A stretch of 64,000 nt of DNA, taken from the NCBI GenBank assembly GCA_022822125.1, contig JAJECF010000002.1, positions 47,928 through 111,927 on the forward strand, read 5' to 3'. The stretch is from Alphaproteobacteria bacterium (lineage in GTDB: Bacteria > Pseudomonadota > Alphaproteobacteria > Bin95). The notes beneath the pieces are model-generated. The model was not told where the DNA came from, made no database searches, and saw nothing but the letters and a program-made list of their open reading frames with translations. The position numbers and the translations under genes were made by a program. How positions within the stretch are numbered: position 1 is the stretch's first letter; each line of letters opens with the position of its first letter. This document shows positions 26,726 through 35,410 of this stretch, one piece after another.

Positions 26726-27479
26726 TTCGGTATCTCTCCGCGACAAGCAGACCCACCTTCCGTTTCCGGCGGTCGTCTATATTCATAAACGGCTTTACGT
26801 TCGCTCTCCCGAACACGAACAACGACTCTTCACCAGCTATATCGTACCAGATTGCACTAATTTTGTACGGCTTCAACCGATCTGCACCACTTTTTGTTTT
26901 CTTGAAAATATGGATAGTTTCCCAATCAGATAATGCTGAGAAGTCAATATGATGAAGATGAGCCTCTGCTATCGACAATAACACGATTTGTGGTTTCAAG
27001 GACTCTAGAAACATACGCCAAAGCGGTACGCCATCTTTCGCAAGCTCCGCACGGTAGGATTTTCTGAGTTCATTCCATGTCGGGTCAGTCGCAACCGGCG
27101 AGCAAATGTCTGTATGGAGTGCCGTCGAAACGCTTCCTGTGTAGTAGCTTGCCCCCATGCCATTGAGTAGCGGCTCGAAAGCGTTGAACCAATTACGATA
27201 GGGATCCGTGCGAAAATAGGCGGACATTGCGTCGAGATAGCGGGACGGCTCCCGGCCGCGGCTGTCCTCTACCATGGGAAACCGGCGATATGGATCGTCA
27301 ATCGGAAACTCGTCCAGCGAAGGATTTAGCCCAACCGTCAGGATGCGTACCGGTGACGCCTGGTATGCGTTCAGGTCCCCGAAGAACAGAATCGGCGCAG
27401 CTTCGGTCATGCGGCACGGCAAATTAGCTGCGCGGTCGAAAGCGCGCCATGCTCCCGCCACCGCTTGCTCAAGACTCAT
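26715..27479 (-). CDS. Uncharacterised protein with UDG-like motifs in AT-rich island (254 aa)
   Basis: No close named family is evident to me. Residues 46-51 read VGLNPS, like the glycine-asparagine-proline motif that starts the active site of mismatch-specific uracil-DNA glycosylases. About 80 residues later come LHTDICSP and then LKPQIVLLSIAEAH, the same order as the second strand and the LKPKVIVALG-type strand in that fold. The canonical C-terminal HPS motif is not seen. A UDG-like fold is therefore an inference. Both genes of the island are tightly linked (11-base overlap), and G+C is low (21 of 60 at 26881-26940). Its ribosome site is weak. SDR lies 46 bases upstream on the same strand. 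Confidence 0.72.
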   Translation of the reverse strand: MSLEQAVAGAWRAFDRAANLPCRMTEAAPILFFGDLNAYQASPVRILTVGLNPSLDEFPIDDPYRRFPMVEDSRGREPSRYLDAMSAYFRTDPYRNWFNAFEPLLNGMGASYYTGSVSTALHTDICSPVATDPTWNELRKSYRAELAKDGVPLWRMFLESLKPQIVLLSIAEAHLHHIDFSALSDWETIHIFKKTKSGADRLKPYKISAIWYDIAGEESLFVFGRANVKPFMNIDDRRKRKVGLLVAERYRNGR

Positions 27480-27525
27480 CTGCTATTGCCGTCTCTCGCG
27501 CCACCAACGACCTTAGAAACAACAG

Positions 27526-28308
27526 CTAGAACAGCGAATAGGCGCCGTCGATGACGAAGGTATCGCCGGAGTGGTAGCGGCTGGCGTCGGAGACGAGATA
27601 GACGGCGATGCCGCCGAAATCCTCCTTCTCGCCCCAGCGCCCGGCCGGCACGCGCGGCAGCACGGCGTCGCGGAAACGGTCCCAGTTGAAGGCCGGCGCC
27701 GTCATCGGGGTTTCGATCCAGCCGGGCAGAACGCTGTTGGCGCGGATGCCGTTGCGACCGTATTCGACCGCGAGCGCGCGCATCATGGCGACCAGCGCGC
27801 CCTTGCCGGCGCCGTAATGCTCGCCGCGCGCCTGGCCCATAATGGCGGCGAGGCTCGATGTCGCGGCCAGCGAGCCGGCGATGCCCCGTTCGACCATATG
27901 GCCCGCCGCCGCGCGCAGCGTGAAGAACACGCCGTCCAGATTGACATCCAGCACCCGGCGCCATTCCGCCGTCGTCATGGTCGAGAAGCCGCCCTTGAGC
28001 GCGCGGCGGTCCGAGGAGACACCTGCATTGGCGAAGCAGGCCGTGACCTTGCCGAGTTCGGCCACGGTCTCCGCGAAGCGCTCCGCGACCTCCTCTTCGT
28101 CGGACACGTCGCAACGCAAGGCCAGCGACTTCACATCGTATTGCCGGAGGGTTTCGAGCGCGGCGGCGTTCTTCTCCTCGTTTGTGCCCCAGATACAGAC
28201 ATCGCCGCCCGCCTGGGCGATGGCTTCCGCGAAGCCGAGGCCGATGCCGCTGTTGCCGCCGGTAATCAGCGCCGCCTTGCCGGCGAGGTTGAAGGGCTCA
28301 TAGGCCAT
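27526..28308 (-). CDS. Short-chain dehydrogenase/reductase (260 aa)
   Basis: Classical NAD(P)-dependent SDR. The cofactor motif TGGNSGIG is at 16-23, NAG near 94-96, and the catalytic set S151/S152, Y165 and K169 (YGAGK) is intact. The C-terminus DGAYSLF is typical. AAGGAAG precedes the ATG at good spacing. It lies 28 bases after the amidase gene and may share its transcript. The substrate is not deducible. Confidence 0.92.
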   Translation of the reverse strand: MAYEPFNLAGKAALITGGNSGIGLGFAEAIAQAGGDVCIWGTNEEKNAAALETLRQYDVKSLALRCDVSDEEEVAERFAETVAELGKVTACFANAGVSSDRRALKGGFSTMTTAEWRRVLDVNLDGVFFTLRAAAGHMVERGIAGSLAATSSLAAIMGQARGEHYGAGKGALVAMMRALAVEYGRNGIRANSVLPGWIETPMTAPAFNWDRFRDAVLPRVPAGRWGEKEDFGGIAVYLVSDASRYHSGDTFVIDGAYSLF

Positions 28309-28336
28309 GGACTGCGCTTCCTTTCACGCGCTTGGC

Positions 28337-29710
28337 TCAAATGCCCGGAGGGGTCCCCAGGCGGCGGGAGGCCGGGCCGATAACGGCTTCGACGGCGAGG
28401 CCGATAGAAATCAGCCGCTCGTCCATGCCGTGCCCGGCGAGGAGTTGCAGGCCGACCGGCATGCCGTCGCCGTCCAGGCCCGCCGGGATCGTGAGCCCGC
28501 AAAGCGCCAGCATATTGCCCGGCATGGTGTTGCGGAGCGCGGCCATGTTGTGCGTCCGGTAGCCTTCGCCTTCGGCCGCATGCTGCAACAGCGGCGCGGT
28601 AATCGGCGTCGTCGGCCCGACAACAGCGTCGATATCGGCGAGGCGGGCGCTCGCGGCCGCCGCGGCGCGGGCGAGGCGCATCTTGCGGCCGAGATAGTCC
28701 GTGGCCGTCGTCGCTCCGAAGATCTCGAAGCGGCTGCGGACATTGGGGTCCAATGTTGCCTTGAACTCCGGCAATTCGTTCTCGATGAATGCCACGAATT
28801 CCGGCACCGCCAGCCCGCCCTTGCCGAAGACTTCGTTGGCGGCGGCGACTTCCGGGAAATCGAAAGACCGCACTTCCGCGCCCCGGTCCTCCAGCTCGGC
28901 AAGAGCGGTTCGCACGACCTCCGTCACGCCCGGTCCGCAATCCTCGAAGAAGCCCTCGACCACACCGAGCTTGAGGCCGGCCGGCCCCGCCGGCGTGGGC
29001 GGCGTCCGGCAGACCGGGTCGATGGCGGCGAAGGCGAGCGCTGCATCCTCGACCGAGCGGGTCAGCACGCCGGCCGTGTCGAGCGAGGGGCTGAGCGGCA
29101 CAATGCCGTCCAGCGACCAGCGCCCGTAGCTGGTCTTGACGCCGACCGTGCCGGTAAAGCTTGCGGGCACGCGCACCGAACCCGCCGTGTCGGAGCCGAG
29201 CGCCGCAACCGCCGTGCCTTCCAGCAGGGAAACGCCCGCGCCGGCGCTGGAGCCGCCCGGCACCCGGTGCGACTCCCCGCCCCAGGGGTTGCGCGGCGTG
29301 CCCCAATGCGGGTTGGACCCGACGCCGCCAAAGGCGAACTCGACCGTGTGCGTCTTGCCGGTAATGACGGCGAGCCCCTGCCTCACCGCCGCGACGACCG
29401 GTCCCTCGGCTTCCCAGGAGGCGGGCAGCGGCTTCGGGGCGCCGGCATGGGTCGGCGTTCCGGCAAGGCCGAACAGGTCCTTCACCGACACCGGCAGGCC
29501 CTGCAGCGGCCCGAAATCGAGCCCCTCGGCGAAAGCGGCGTCGGCCAGCGCCGCCGCGCGGGCGGCCCGGTCCGGCATCCAGAGCTTGTAGGCGCCGAGC
29601 GCCTCCTTGCGGTTGGCAAGCGCCTGCTCCAGCAGGCCGTGCGCCGTCACCCGGCCGGCCCGAAGCGCCTGGCCCAATTCGGCAATAGTGGCGGAGGAGA
29701 TGTCGGTCAT
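28337..29710 (-). CDS. Amidase-signature family hydrolase (457 aa)
   Basis: Serine hydrolase of the amidase-signature family, cleaving amides. The Ser-cisSer-Lys triad is K77 (SVKDLFG), S154 (GGSSAGAG) and S178 (DTAGSVR); the residue before the nucleophile is Ala-Gly rather than the usual Gly-Gly. ATG 29710 gives a normal N-terminus (SATIAELGQALRAG); the open frame upstream overlaps the next gene's promoter. It is divergent from the AstE-like gene and is followed by the SDR. GatA is unlikely because GatB and GatC are not adjacent. Confidence 0.9.
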   Translation of the reverse strand: MTDISSATIAELGQALRAGRVTAHGLLEQALANRKEALGAYKLWMPDRAARAAALADAAFAEGLDFGPLQGLPVSVKDLFGLAGTPTHAGAPKPLPASWEAEGPVVAAVRQGLAVITGKTHTVEFAFGGVGSNPHWGTPRNPWGGESHRVPGGSSAGAGVSLLEGTAVAALGSDTAGSVRVPASFTGTVGVKTSYGRWSLDGIVPLSPSLDTAGVLTRSVEDAALAFAAIDPVCRTPPTPAGPAGLKLGVVEGFFEDCGPGVTEVVRTALAELEDRGAEVRSFDFPEVAAANEVFGKGGLAVPEFVAFIENELPEFKATLDPNVRSRFEIFGATTATDYLGRKMRLARAAAAASARLADIDAVVGPTTPITAPLLQHAAEGEGYRTHNMAALRNTMPGNMLALCGLTIPAGLDGDGMPVGLQLLAGHGMDERLISIGLAVEAVIGPASRRLGTPPGI

Positions 29711-29842
29711 GGCGCTCCGACTGTAGCCCGGACGTCTCGCCGCTGTCATGGCCTCAGCGACGCTGTTGTGGCGACAAGCCCCCGTGACCTTCACGAAAAA
29801 TCCGGGTTAGATGCCGGCTGCCGCAAATGGCGAGGAAGGCCG

Positions 29843-30811
29843 ATGCCGAGCTTTACCGTGGAACTCGAAGCGCCCGATATATCGCCCTACAGGGTCGGCA
29901 ATACAGGTATCGACTATGTCCACCGTTTCGACAGCGGCGAGCCGGGTCCGCATGCCCTTGTCAACGCGATCACCCACGGCAACGAGATTTGCGGCGCCAT
30001 CGCGCTCGATTTCCTGTTCAGGCAGGGCATCCGGCCGCGGCGGGGCGTGTTGACGCTCTCCTTCGCGAATATCGCCGCCTATGAGCGCTTCGATCCGAAG
30101 AACCCCGGCGCATCGCGCTTCGTCGATGAGGATTTCAACCGGGTCTGGGCGCTGGATGTGCTGGACGGGCCGCGGCAGAGCGTGGAGTTGGAGCGCGCCC
30201 GCGAGCTTCGGCCCGTATTCGAGCAGGCGGATTTCCTGCTGGATGTCCACTCCATGAGCACCGCCTCGCCGCCGCTTATGCTCTGCCACGACCTGGAGAA
30301 GGAGCGCGCCTTCGCAATCGATGTAGGCTATCCGGAAACCGTCGTCTGCGGCCCCGGCCATGTGGAAGGCCTGCGGATGATCGAGCACAAGCCTTTCAAC
30401 GATCCGGGAAACCCGCAAGTCGCGCTGCTCGTGGAGGCGGGCGAGCACTGGGCGTCCGCCACGGCCGTGCATGCGCTGGATACCGTATTGCGCTTTCTCG
30501 CGGCTGCGGGAAGCCTCGACTTCGCTGATGTCGAAACCCATATCGCCCGGAAGGCGCCGCCTCGGCCGCGCCTGCTGGAGGTGACCGATGGCATCGTCGC
30601 CCGGACCGACCGGTTCCGCTTCGCCGCGCCCTATATCGGCTGCGAGGTCTTCGAAGAGGCCGGCACGGTCATCGCCCATGACGGCGACCGGCAAATCGCG
30701 ACGCCTTACGACGGAGCCATCCTGATCATGCCGAACCATTCCGGACCGGGGCCGGGCCGCAAGGGGCGCATCTGCCGCCCTGTCGATGAAGGGAGCGTCG
30801 ATGGCGCGTAG
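29843..30811 (+). CDS. Succinylglutamate desuccinylase/aspartoacylase family zinc hydrolase (322 aa)
   Basis: M14-type metallohydrolase. Zinc ligands H45 and E48 (THGNE) and H136 (LLDVHS) are present, with E198 in VEAGEHW as probable general base. The fold is that of AstE/ASPA, which deacylate N-acyl amino acids. The long frame upstream is antisense to the amidase; ATG 29843 has GAGGAAGG. The last 11 bases overlap the DUF502 gene. An N-acyl-amino-acid substrate would fit the divergent amidase, but that is inference. Confidence 0.85.
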   Translation: MPSFTVELEAPDISPYRVGNTGIDYVHRFDSGEPGPHALVNAITHGNEICGAIALDFLFRQGIRPRRGVLTLSFANIAAYERFDPKNPGASRFVDEDFNRVWALDVLDGPRQSVELERARELRPVFEQADFLLDVHSMSTASPPLMLCHDLEKERAFAIDVGYPETVVCGPGHVEGLRMIEHKPFNDPGNPQVALLVEAGEHWASATAVHALDTVLRFLAAAGSLDFADVETHIARKAPPRPRLLEVTDGIVARTDRFRFAAPYIGCEVFEEAGTVIAHDGDRQIATPYDGAILIMPNHSGPGPGRKGRICRPVDEGSVDGA

Positions 30812-31526
30812 CGCCCGGCAAAAAGGGGCGCGGAGGACGCGCCTCCGGGCCGTCCGCTTCGGGCGGAGTCTCCCGTTGCGGTTTCGCAATTACGTGATTG
30901 CGGGAGTCCTCGTCACCGCTCCCATCGGCATCACCGCCTGGCTGGCCTGGCAGATCGTCCAGTTCTTCGATGCCAGAATCCGGGCCATCATCCCGGAAGG
31001 CTACAATCCGGAGCAGTATCTGCCCTTCTCGATACCGGGCATCGGGCTCATCATCTTCGTGATAGCGCTGTCGCTGGTCGGCTATCTGGCAGCGGGCCTG
31101 ATGGGCCGGACCCTGATCCGGGCCGGGGAACGCCTGTTGAGCGGCATGCCCGTCGTACGGACGGTATATGGCGCGCTCAAACAGATTTTCGAGACCGTGC
31201 TGGCGCACAAGTCCACGGCCTTCCGGCAGGTGGTGCTTGTGGAATATCCCCGGCGCGGTCTCTGGTGCCTGGCCTTCGTCTCCGGCGTGACCAAAGGCGA
31301 AGTGCAGAACCTGAATGAAGACGAGCTGGTGAACATCTTCCTGCCGACGACGCCCAATCCCACTTCCGGCTTCCTGCTGTTCGTGCCGAGGCGCGACCTG
31401 ACGCCGCTTTCCATGACCGTCGAGGAAGGCATCAAGATGGTGGTTTCCGGCGGCATCGTGACGCCGCCCGACCGGCGCCCCGAGGAAGAGCGCAATATCC
31501 CGAAGCTTTCGGCCGAAGCGACGTGA
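30801..31526 (+). CDS. DUF502 family membrane protein (241 aa)
   Basis: Conserved inner-membrane protein of unknown function. A basic N-terminus is followed by two transmembrane helices (about residues 34-57 and 79-102) and a soluble C-terminal domain with the family landmarks PVVRTVYGALKQ and VNIFLPTTPNPTSGFLLFVP. ATG 30801 has GGGAG 6 bases upstream and overlaps the previous gene by 11 bases. It overlaps the IMPase gene by 4 (GTGA). Confidence 0.9.
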   Translation: MARSARQKGARRTRLRAVRFGRSLPLRFRNYVIAGVLVTAPIGITAWLAWQIVQFFDARIRAIIPEGYNPEQYLPFSIPGIGLIIFVIALSLVGYLAAGLMGRTLIRAGERLLSGMPVVRTVYGALKQIFETVLAHKSTAFRQVVLVEYPRRGLWCLAFVSGVTKGEVQNLNEDELVNIFLPTTPNPTSGFLLFVPRRDLTPLSMTVEEGIKMVVSGGIVTPPDRRPEEERNIPKLSAEAT

Positions 31527-32338
31527 GAGTGGACCTCGACAGGGTCGCGTCGGTCATCCGAGAGACCGCCGCAGCCGAAATGGTGCGGCAATTCATCGAC
31601 CTCGACCCCGGCGATATCGGCGAGAAGTCCCCCAACGATTTCGTCACCGCCGTCGATCTGGCGATGGAGGCGCGGTTTGCCAAACGGCTGCCGGACCTGC
31701 TGCCGGGTTCGGTGCTGGTCGGCGAGGAAGCCGCCGCGGCCGATGCCGGCGTGCTCGACCGGCTGGCGGGAGACGATCCCGTCTGGGTGGTCGATCCGCT
31801 GGACGGGACCGCGAATTTCGCGTCCGGCTACCCGCTCTTCTGCACGATCGTGGCGCTGGTCGTCGGCGGCGAGACGGTCGCCGGCTGGATTTACGATCCC
31901 TTCTCGGAACGCATGGCGGCGGCGGAACGGGGCGGCGGGGCCTTCATGGGCGAACGCAGGCTCAGGATCGCCCGGCCCGCCAGCCTCCGGGACATGAACG
32001 GCGCGATCTACGGCTACAAATTCCGGACCAGCGACGCCTATCGCGAAATCTGGGGGCGCGGCCGGGGGCGCCTCGGCCACTGTTTCAACACGCGCTGCGT
32101 CGGGCAGGAATATCTGGCGCGCCTTATCGGGCGGGCGCATTTCGGCCTCTATACCCGGCTCAACCCCTGGGACCACGCGGCAGGCTGCCTGCTGCATGAG
32201 GAAGCGGGCGGCGCCGTGGCGATGCACGACGGCACGCCCTACCGGCCGCTGGGGCCGCGCCAGGGCCTGCTGGTAGCGCCTGACCGGGACATCTGGCGCA
32301 TGATCGAGACTGACCTCATCCGCCGCATGCCGTTATGA
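31523..32338 (+). CDS. Inositol monophosphatase family protein (271 aa)
   Basis: Mg2+-dependent sugar-phosphate phosphatase. Metal ligands are E68/E69 (VGEE), D91 and D94 (DPLDGT) and the C-terminal aspartate in NPWDHAAG. It uses a GTG start overlapping the DUF502 stop (GTGA). It could be an inositol, histidinol or 3'-phosphoadenosine phosphatase; sequence alone does not separate these. Confidence 0.92.
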   Translation: MRVDLDRVASVIRETAAAEMVRQFIDLDPGDIGEKSPNDFVTAVDLAMEARFAKRLPDLLPGSVLVGEEAAAADAGVLDRLAGDDPVWVVDPLDGTANFASGYPLFCTIVALVVGGETVAGWIYDPFSERMAAAERGGGAFMGERRLRIARPASLRDMNGAIYGYKFRTSDAYREIWGRGRGRLGHCFNTRCVGQEYLARLIGRAHFGLYTRLNPWDHAAGCLLHEEAGGAVAMHDGTPYRPLGPRQGLLVAPDRDIWRMIETDLIRRMPL

Positions 32339-32372
32339 TGGCGCAGGTTTCCGAAATGCGGACTTCACTGTC

Positions 32373-33248
32373 ATGAACACTGCTTCGCTTGCCTTCATCG
32401 GCCTGGGCGTCATGGGTTTCCCGATGGCGGGGCATCTCGCCGCCGCCGGCCACAAGGTCACTGTCTATAACCGCACTCGCGAAAAGGCCGAAGCCTGGGC
32501 CTCCGCGCACCAAGGCAGCACCGCCGCAACGCCCCGCGAGGCGGCGGCGGGCGCGGACATCGTGTTTTCATGCGTGGGCAATGACAACGACGTGCGCAGC
32601 GTCGTTTACGGCGAGGACGGCATCTTCGCCGGCATCCGGCCGGGCTCGGTGTATGTGGACCACACCACCGCTTCCGCCGACCTTGCGCGCGAGCTTTATG
32701 CAGAAGGCAGGGAACGCAGCATCGCCTGCATCGACGCGCCCGTCTCCGGCGGCCAGGCAGGCGCGGAAAACGGTGTGCTCACCGTGATGTGCGGCGGCGA
32801 CAGCGAGCCCTTTGAGCGCGCCCGCCCGGCGATGACCTGCTACGGGCGCGCGGTGACGCTGATGGGAGCGCCCGGCAACGGGCAACTCACCAAGATGGTG
32901 AACCAGATCGCAATCGCCGGCCTGCTGCAGGGGCTGTCCGAGGCGTTGAACATGGGCCTCAAGGCCGGGCTCGACATGCCGCTCGTGCTGGAAGTCATTT
33001 CCAAGGGCGCGGCAGGGTCCTGGCAGATGGACAATCGCGGCCAGACCATGGTGGAGGACAAGTTCGACTTCGGGTTCGCCGTGGACTGGATGCGCAAGGA
33101 CCTCGCGATCTGCTTTGCCGAGGCCGAGCGCAACGGCGCACGCCTGCCGATGACCGCCGCCATCGACCAGTTCTACAAGCATGTCCAGCAGGAAGGCGGC
33201 GGCCGCTGGGACACCTCCGCCCTCATCCACCTGCTGCGGAATACCTAG
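32373..33248 (+). CDS. NAD-binding beta-hydroxyacid dehydrogenase, HIBADH family (291 aa)
   Basis: 3-hydroxyisobutyrate/tartronate-semialdehyde reductase family. The Rossmann motif FIGLGVMGFPMAGHL begins at residue 8; the substrate-binding DAPVSGGQAGAENG and the catalytic lysine in GNGQLTKMVNQ are present. The Shine-Dalgarno is poor. It lies 34 bases after the IMPase gene and converges on tenA with 4 bases between the stops. Confidence 0.92.
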   Translation: MNTASLAFIGLGVMGFPMAGHLAAAGHKVTVYNRTREKAEAWASAHQGSTAATPREAAAGADIVFSCVGNDNDVRSVVYGEDGIFAGIRPGSVYVDHTTASADLARELYAEGRERSIACIDAPVSGGQAGAENGVLTVMCGGDSEPFERARPAMTCYGRAVTLMGAPGNGQLTKMVNQIAIAGLLQGLSEALNMGLKAGLDMPLVLEVISKGAAGSWQMDNRGQTMVEDKFDFGFAVDWMRKDLAICFAEAERNGARLPMTAAIDQFYKHVQQEGGGRWDTSALIHLLRNT

Positions 33249-33252
33249 CCGG

Positions 33253-33906
33253 TCACGAGTTTGGCGACAGGCCCATCTGCCAGAAGTCGATCTCGAGTCG
33301 CGTCGCGTCGCCGAAGACGCGTTCGAGCGCTGGCAGCCGCGCCGGCCCGCCGCGCCGGGCGAACAGGTCGTCGAGCCGGGCAATCGCCGCCGCCGCCGTC
33401 TCCTGGTAGTCCGCGCTCGCATACATCTCGATCCATGCACCATAGGGGTTGCCCCGCGCCGACCCGGCGAGCGCGAGGCCGATCTCGGCATAGCCGACGA
33501 TGCAGGGCGCAAGCGCCACATGCAGGTCGAGCAGGTCGCCCGCCAATCCGCGCTCCAGCACATAGCGCGTATAGGCCATGGTCGCCGGCGCTTCGGGCAG
33601 GGCCGCCATCTCCGCCTCTTCCAGCCCCCAGCCTTTGCAGAAGGAGACATGCAGGCGCATTTCGGTGTCGGCGATGGCGAGCGCGGTTTCCGCGCCGTGG
33701 CGTATGTCCGCAAGCGTCTCGCCCTTGAACGCCGCCAGCGCATAGGCGCGCGCGAAATGGACCAGGAAGAGGTAGTCCTGTTCGAGATAATGGCGGAAGC
33801 AGGCCTCCGGCAAGCTGCCGTCGCCTATGGCGCGGACGAAAGGATGGTCGATATAGGCCTGCCAGTCCGCCGATACGGCGCCCTTAAGCCGGTCGAACAG
33901 GCCCAT
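33253..33906 (-). CDS. tenA: TenA family aminopyrimidine aminohydrolase (217 aa)
   Basis: Thiaminase-II-like enzyme that salvages the pyrimidine moiety of degraded thiamine (or hydrolyses thiamine). The catalytic cysteine C135 and general acid E205 fall at the same numbers as in Bacillus TenA. The start overlaps the ferredoxin stop by one base (TGATG). Co-transcription with ferredoxin and a cysteine desulfurase is not a standard thiamine arrangement, so a thiamine-linked sulfur role is only a possibility. Confidence 0.9.
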   Translation of the reverse strand: MGLFDRLKGAVSADWQAYIDHPFVRAIGDGSLPEACFRHYLEQDYLFLVHFARAYALAAFKGETLADIRHGAETALAIADTEMRLHVSFCKGWGLEEAEMAALPEAPATMAYTRYVLERGLAGDLLDLHVALAPCIVGYAEIGLALAGSARGNPYGAWIEMYASADYQETAAAAIARLDDLFARRGGPARLPALERVFGDATRLEIDFWQMGLSPNS

Positions 33907-34232
33907 CAGAGCAGCGACCGGGTCTCTTCGGGCAGGGCGACGCGGATCCCGTCCAGCTCGTCCGTCACCGCGATCTGGCAGCCGAGGCGCGAGGTCGGCG
34001 TCAGACCGAAGGCAAGGTCCAGCATGTCCTCTTCGTCCTCGTCGGGCTCCTCCAGCCGCTCGTACCAGTCCTCATCGACAATGACATGACAGGTCGAGCA
34101 TGCGAGCGAGCCCTCGCAGGCGCCCTCGATATCGATGTCGTATTTGCGCGAGATTTCCAGAATCGTCATGCCCGCCGGCGGCTCGACCGTCTGCTCGCTC
34201 CCGTCCGGGCTGACAAAGGTAATCTTCGGCAT
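33906..34232 (-). CDS. [2Fe-2S] ferredoxin, adrenodoxin/Isc type (108 aa)
   Basis: Electron carrier with cluster ligands C39, C45, C48 and C85 (C-x5-C-x2-C...C). This spacing is that of ISC/adrenodoxin-type ferredoxins, used in Fe-S assembly and for cytochromes. An acidic patch (EEPDEDEED, 61-69) suits docking of a reductase. The true start is ATG 34232, with AAGGTGGG upstream. It lies 26 bases after the cysteine desulfurase and is coupled to tenA. Confidence 0.93.
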   Translation of the reverse strand: MPKITFVSPDGSEQTVEPPAGMTILEISRKYDIDIEGACEGSLACSTCHVIVDEDWYERLEEPDEDEEDMLDLAFGLTPTSRLGCQIAVTDELDGIRVALPEETRSLL

Positions 34233-34258
34233 TGCACCCACCTTGTGAGCCGCGCCTT

Positions 34259-35293
34259 CTACCCGCTTCGCAACCGCGCCGCAAGGCGGTTCCAGGCCTC
34301 TGCGAAGGCGTCGATATCGTCTTCCGCCAGGCCCGGCCCGAGACTGACCCGGATCGCCTCGCCGGCCGCCGCTTCGTCCACGCCCATCGCCAACAGCACA
34401 TGCGAGGCCCCGACCTTCCCGGAGGAGCAGGCGGCGCCAGCGCTCACCGCGAAGCCTTCGAGGTCGAAGGCCATGACCTGGGTCTCGTTCGGGACGCCGG
34501 GCATGCCGATGCAGCTCGTATTGCCGAGCCGGGGCCCGCCGCGGCCGTAAAGAACGGCGCCGTCGAGCCGGGCCTCCAGCCGGTCGCGCAGCACCGACAT
34601 GTCGGCGAGCGACCGTGCCGCCGCGCCGAAACCGGCGATGCCGACGACATTCTCCGTGCCGCCGCGCCGCCGGCGCTCCTGCGCGCCCCGGATCAGGCCG
34701 TCGAGCGCGCGATCCGTCCGGAGCACCAGCGCGCCCACGCCCATCGGCCCGCCGAGTTTGTGTGCCGAAAGCGCGAGTGAATCGGCGTCGATGGCGGCGA
34801 GGTCGAGCCGCCCGGCCGCCTGCACGGCGTCGCAATGCCAGAGCCCGCCGGTCTCGCGCACCCACCGTCCGACTTCCTCAAGAGGGTGAATGGCCCCGGT
34901 TTCGTTGTTGGCGGCCATCAGCGCGACGGCCGCCCCCGCCGGGATCGACTCCGGGCGGATGCGCCCCCCGCCATCCACGGCCAGGCACGGGCCCGCCGCA
35001 TGGTCCAGCACCGAGACATGCTCGCTCGCCCCCGCCAGCCAGTCGCGCCCGGCCAGTGCCAGCGCATTGGCCTCCGTGCCGCCGGAGGTGAAAATCACCT
35101 GCTCCGGCGCCGCGCCGGCGAAGGCCGCAATCCGCGCCCGCGCCTCCTCGACGAGGCGCCGGGCCGCCCGCCCCTCGCCATGCACGGAGGAGGGGTTGCC
35201 AAGCACGGCCATCGCTTCCGCCATGGCTTCGCGCGCGGCCGGGGCCAGCGGCGCGGTGGCGTTCCAGTCCATGTAAATGCGGCGTTTTGCCAT
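34259..35293 (-). CDS. Cysteine desulfurase, NifS/IscS-like (344 aa)
   Basis: PLP enzyme that takes sulfur from cysteine for Fe-S clusters or tRNA thiolation. The PLP lysine is K179 (SAHKLGGP) and the catalytic cysteine C289 ([10 protein letters not shown]). At 344 residues it is shorter than IscS (about 400), as is common for alphaproteobacterial NifS-like paralogues near suf genes, but no suf genes are seen here. AAGAGG lies 8 bases before the ATG. It is divergent from the alpha/beta hydrolase. Confidence 0.92.
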   Translation of the reverse strand: MAKRRIYMDWNATAPLAPAAREAMAEAMAVLGNPSSVHGEGRAARRLVEEARARIAAFAGAAPEQVIFTSGGTEANALALAGRDWLAGASEHVSVLDHAAGPCLAVDGGGRIRPESIPAGAAVALMAANNETGAIHPLEEVGRWVRETGGLWHCDAVQAAGRLDLAAIDADSLALSAHKLGGPMGVGALVLRTDRALDGLIRGAQERRRRGGTENVVGIAGFGAAARSLADMSVLRDRLEARLDGAVLYGRGGPRLGNTSCIGMPGVPNETQVMAFDLEGFAVSAGAACSSGKVGASHVLLAMGVDEAAAGEAIRVSLGPGLAEDDIDAFAEAWNRLAARLRSG

Positions 35294-35410
35294 GATGCGG
35301 CCTCTTGACGACCCGAAGCATGCAATCCAGTTAGGTTATGCTTACCCGCAAAATAAGCCCTTCCGGCGGCAGGCTTGCCGGCCGAACCCAAGGAACGGGA
35401 TCCCACGCCC

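Noticed and set aside
28307..29842. Long in-frame upstream extension of the AstE-like hydrolase
   Set aside because: The extension is entirely antisense to the amidase gene; ATG 29843 with GAGGAAGG gives normal family length.
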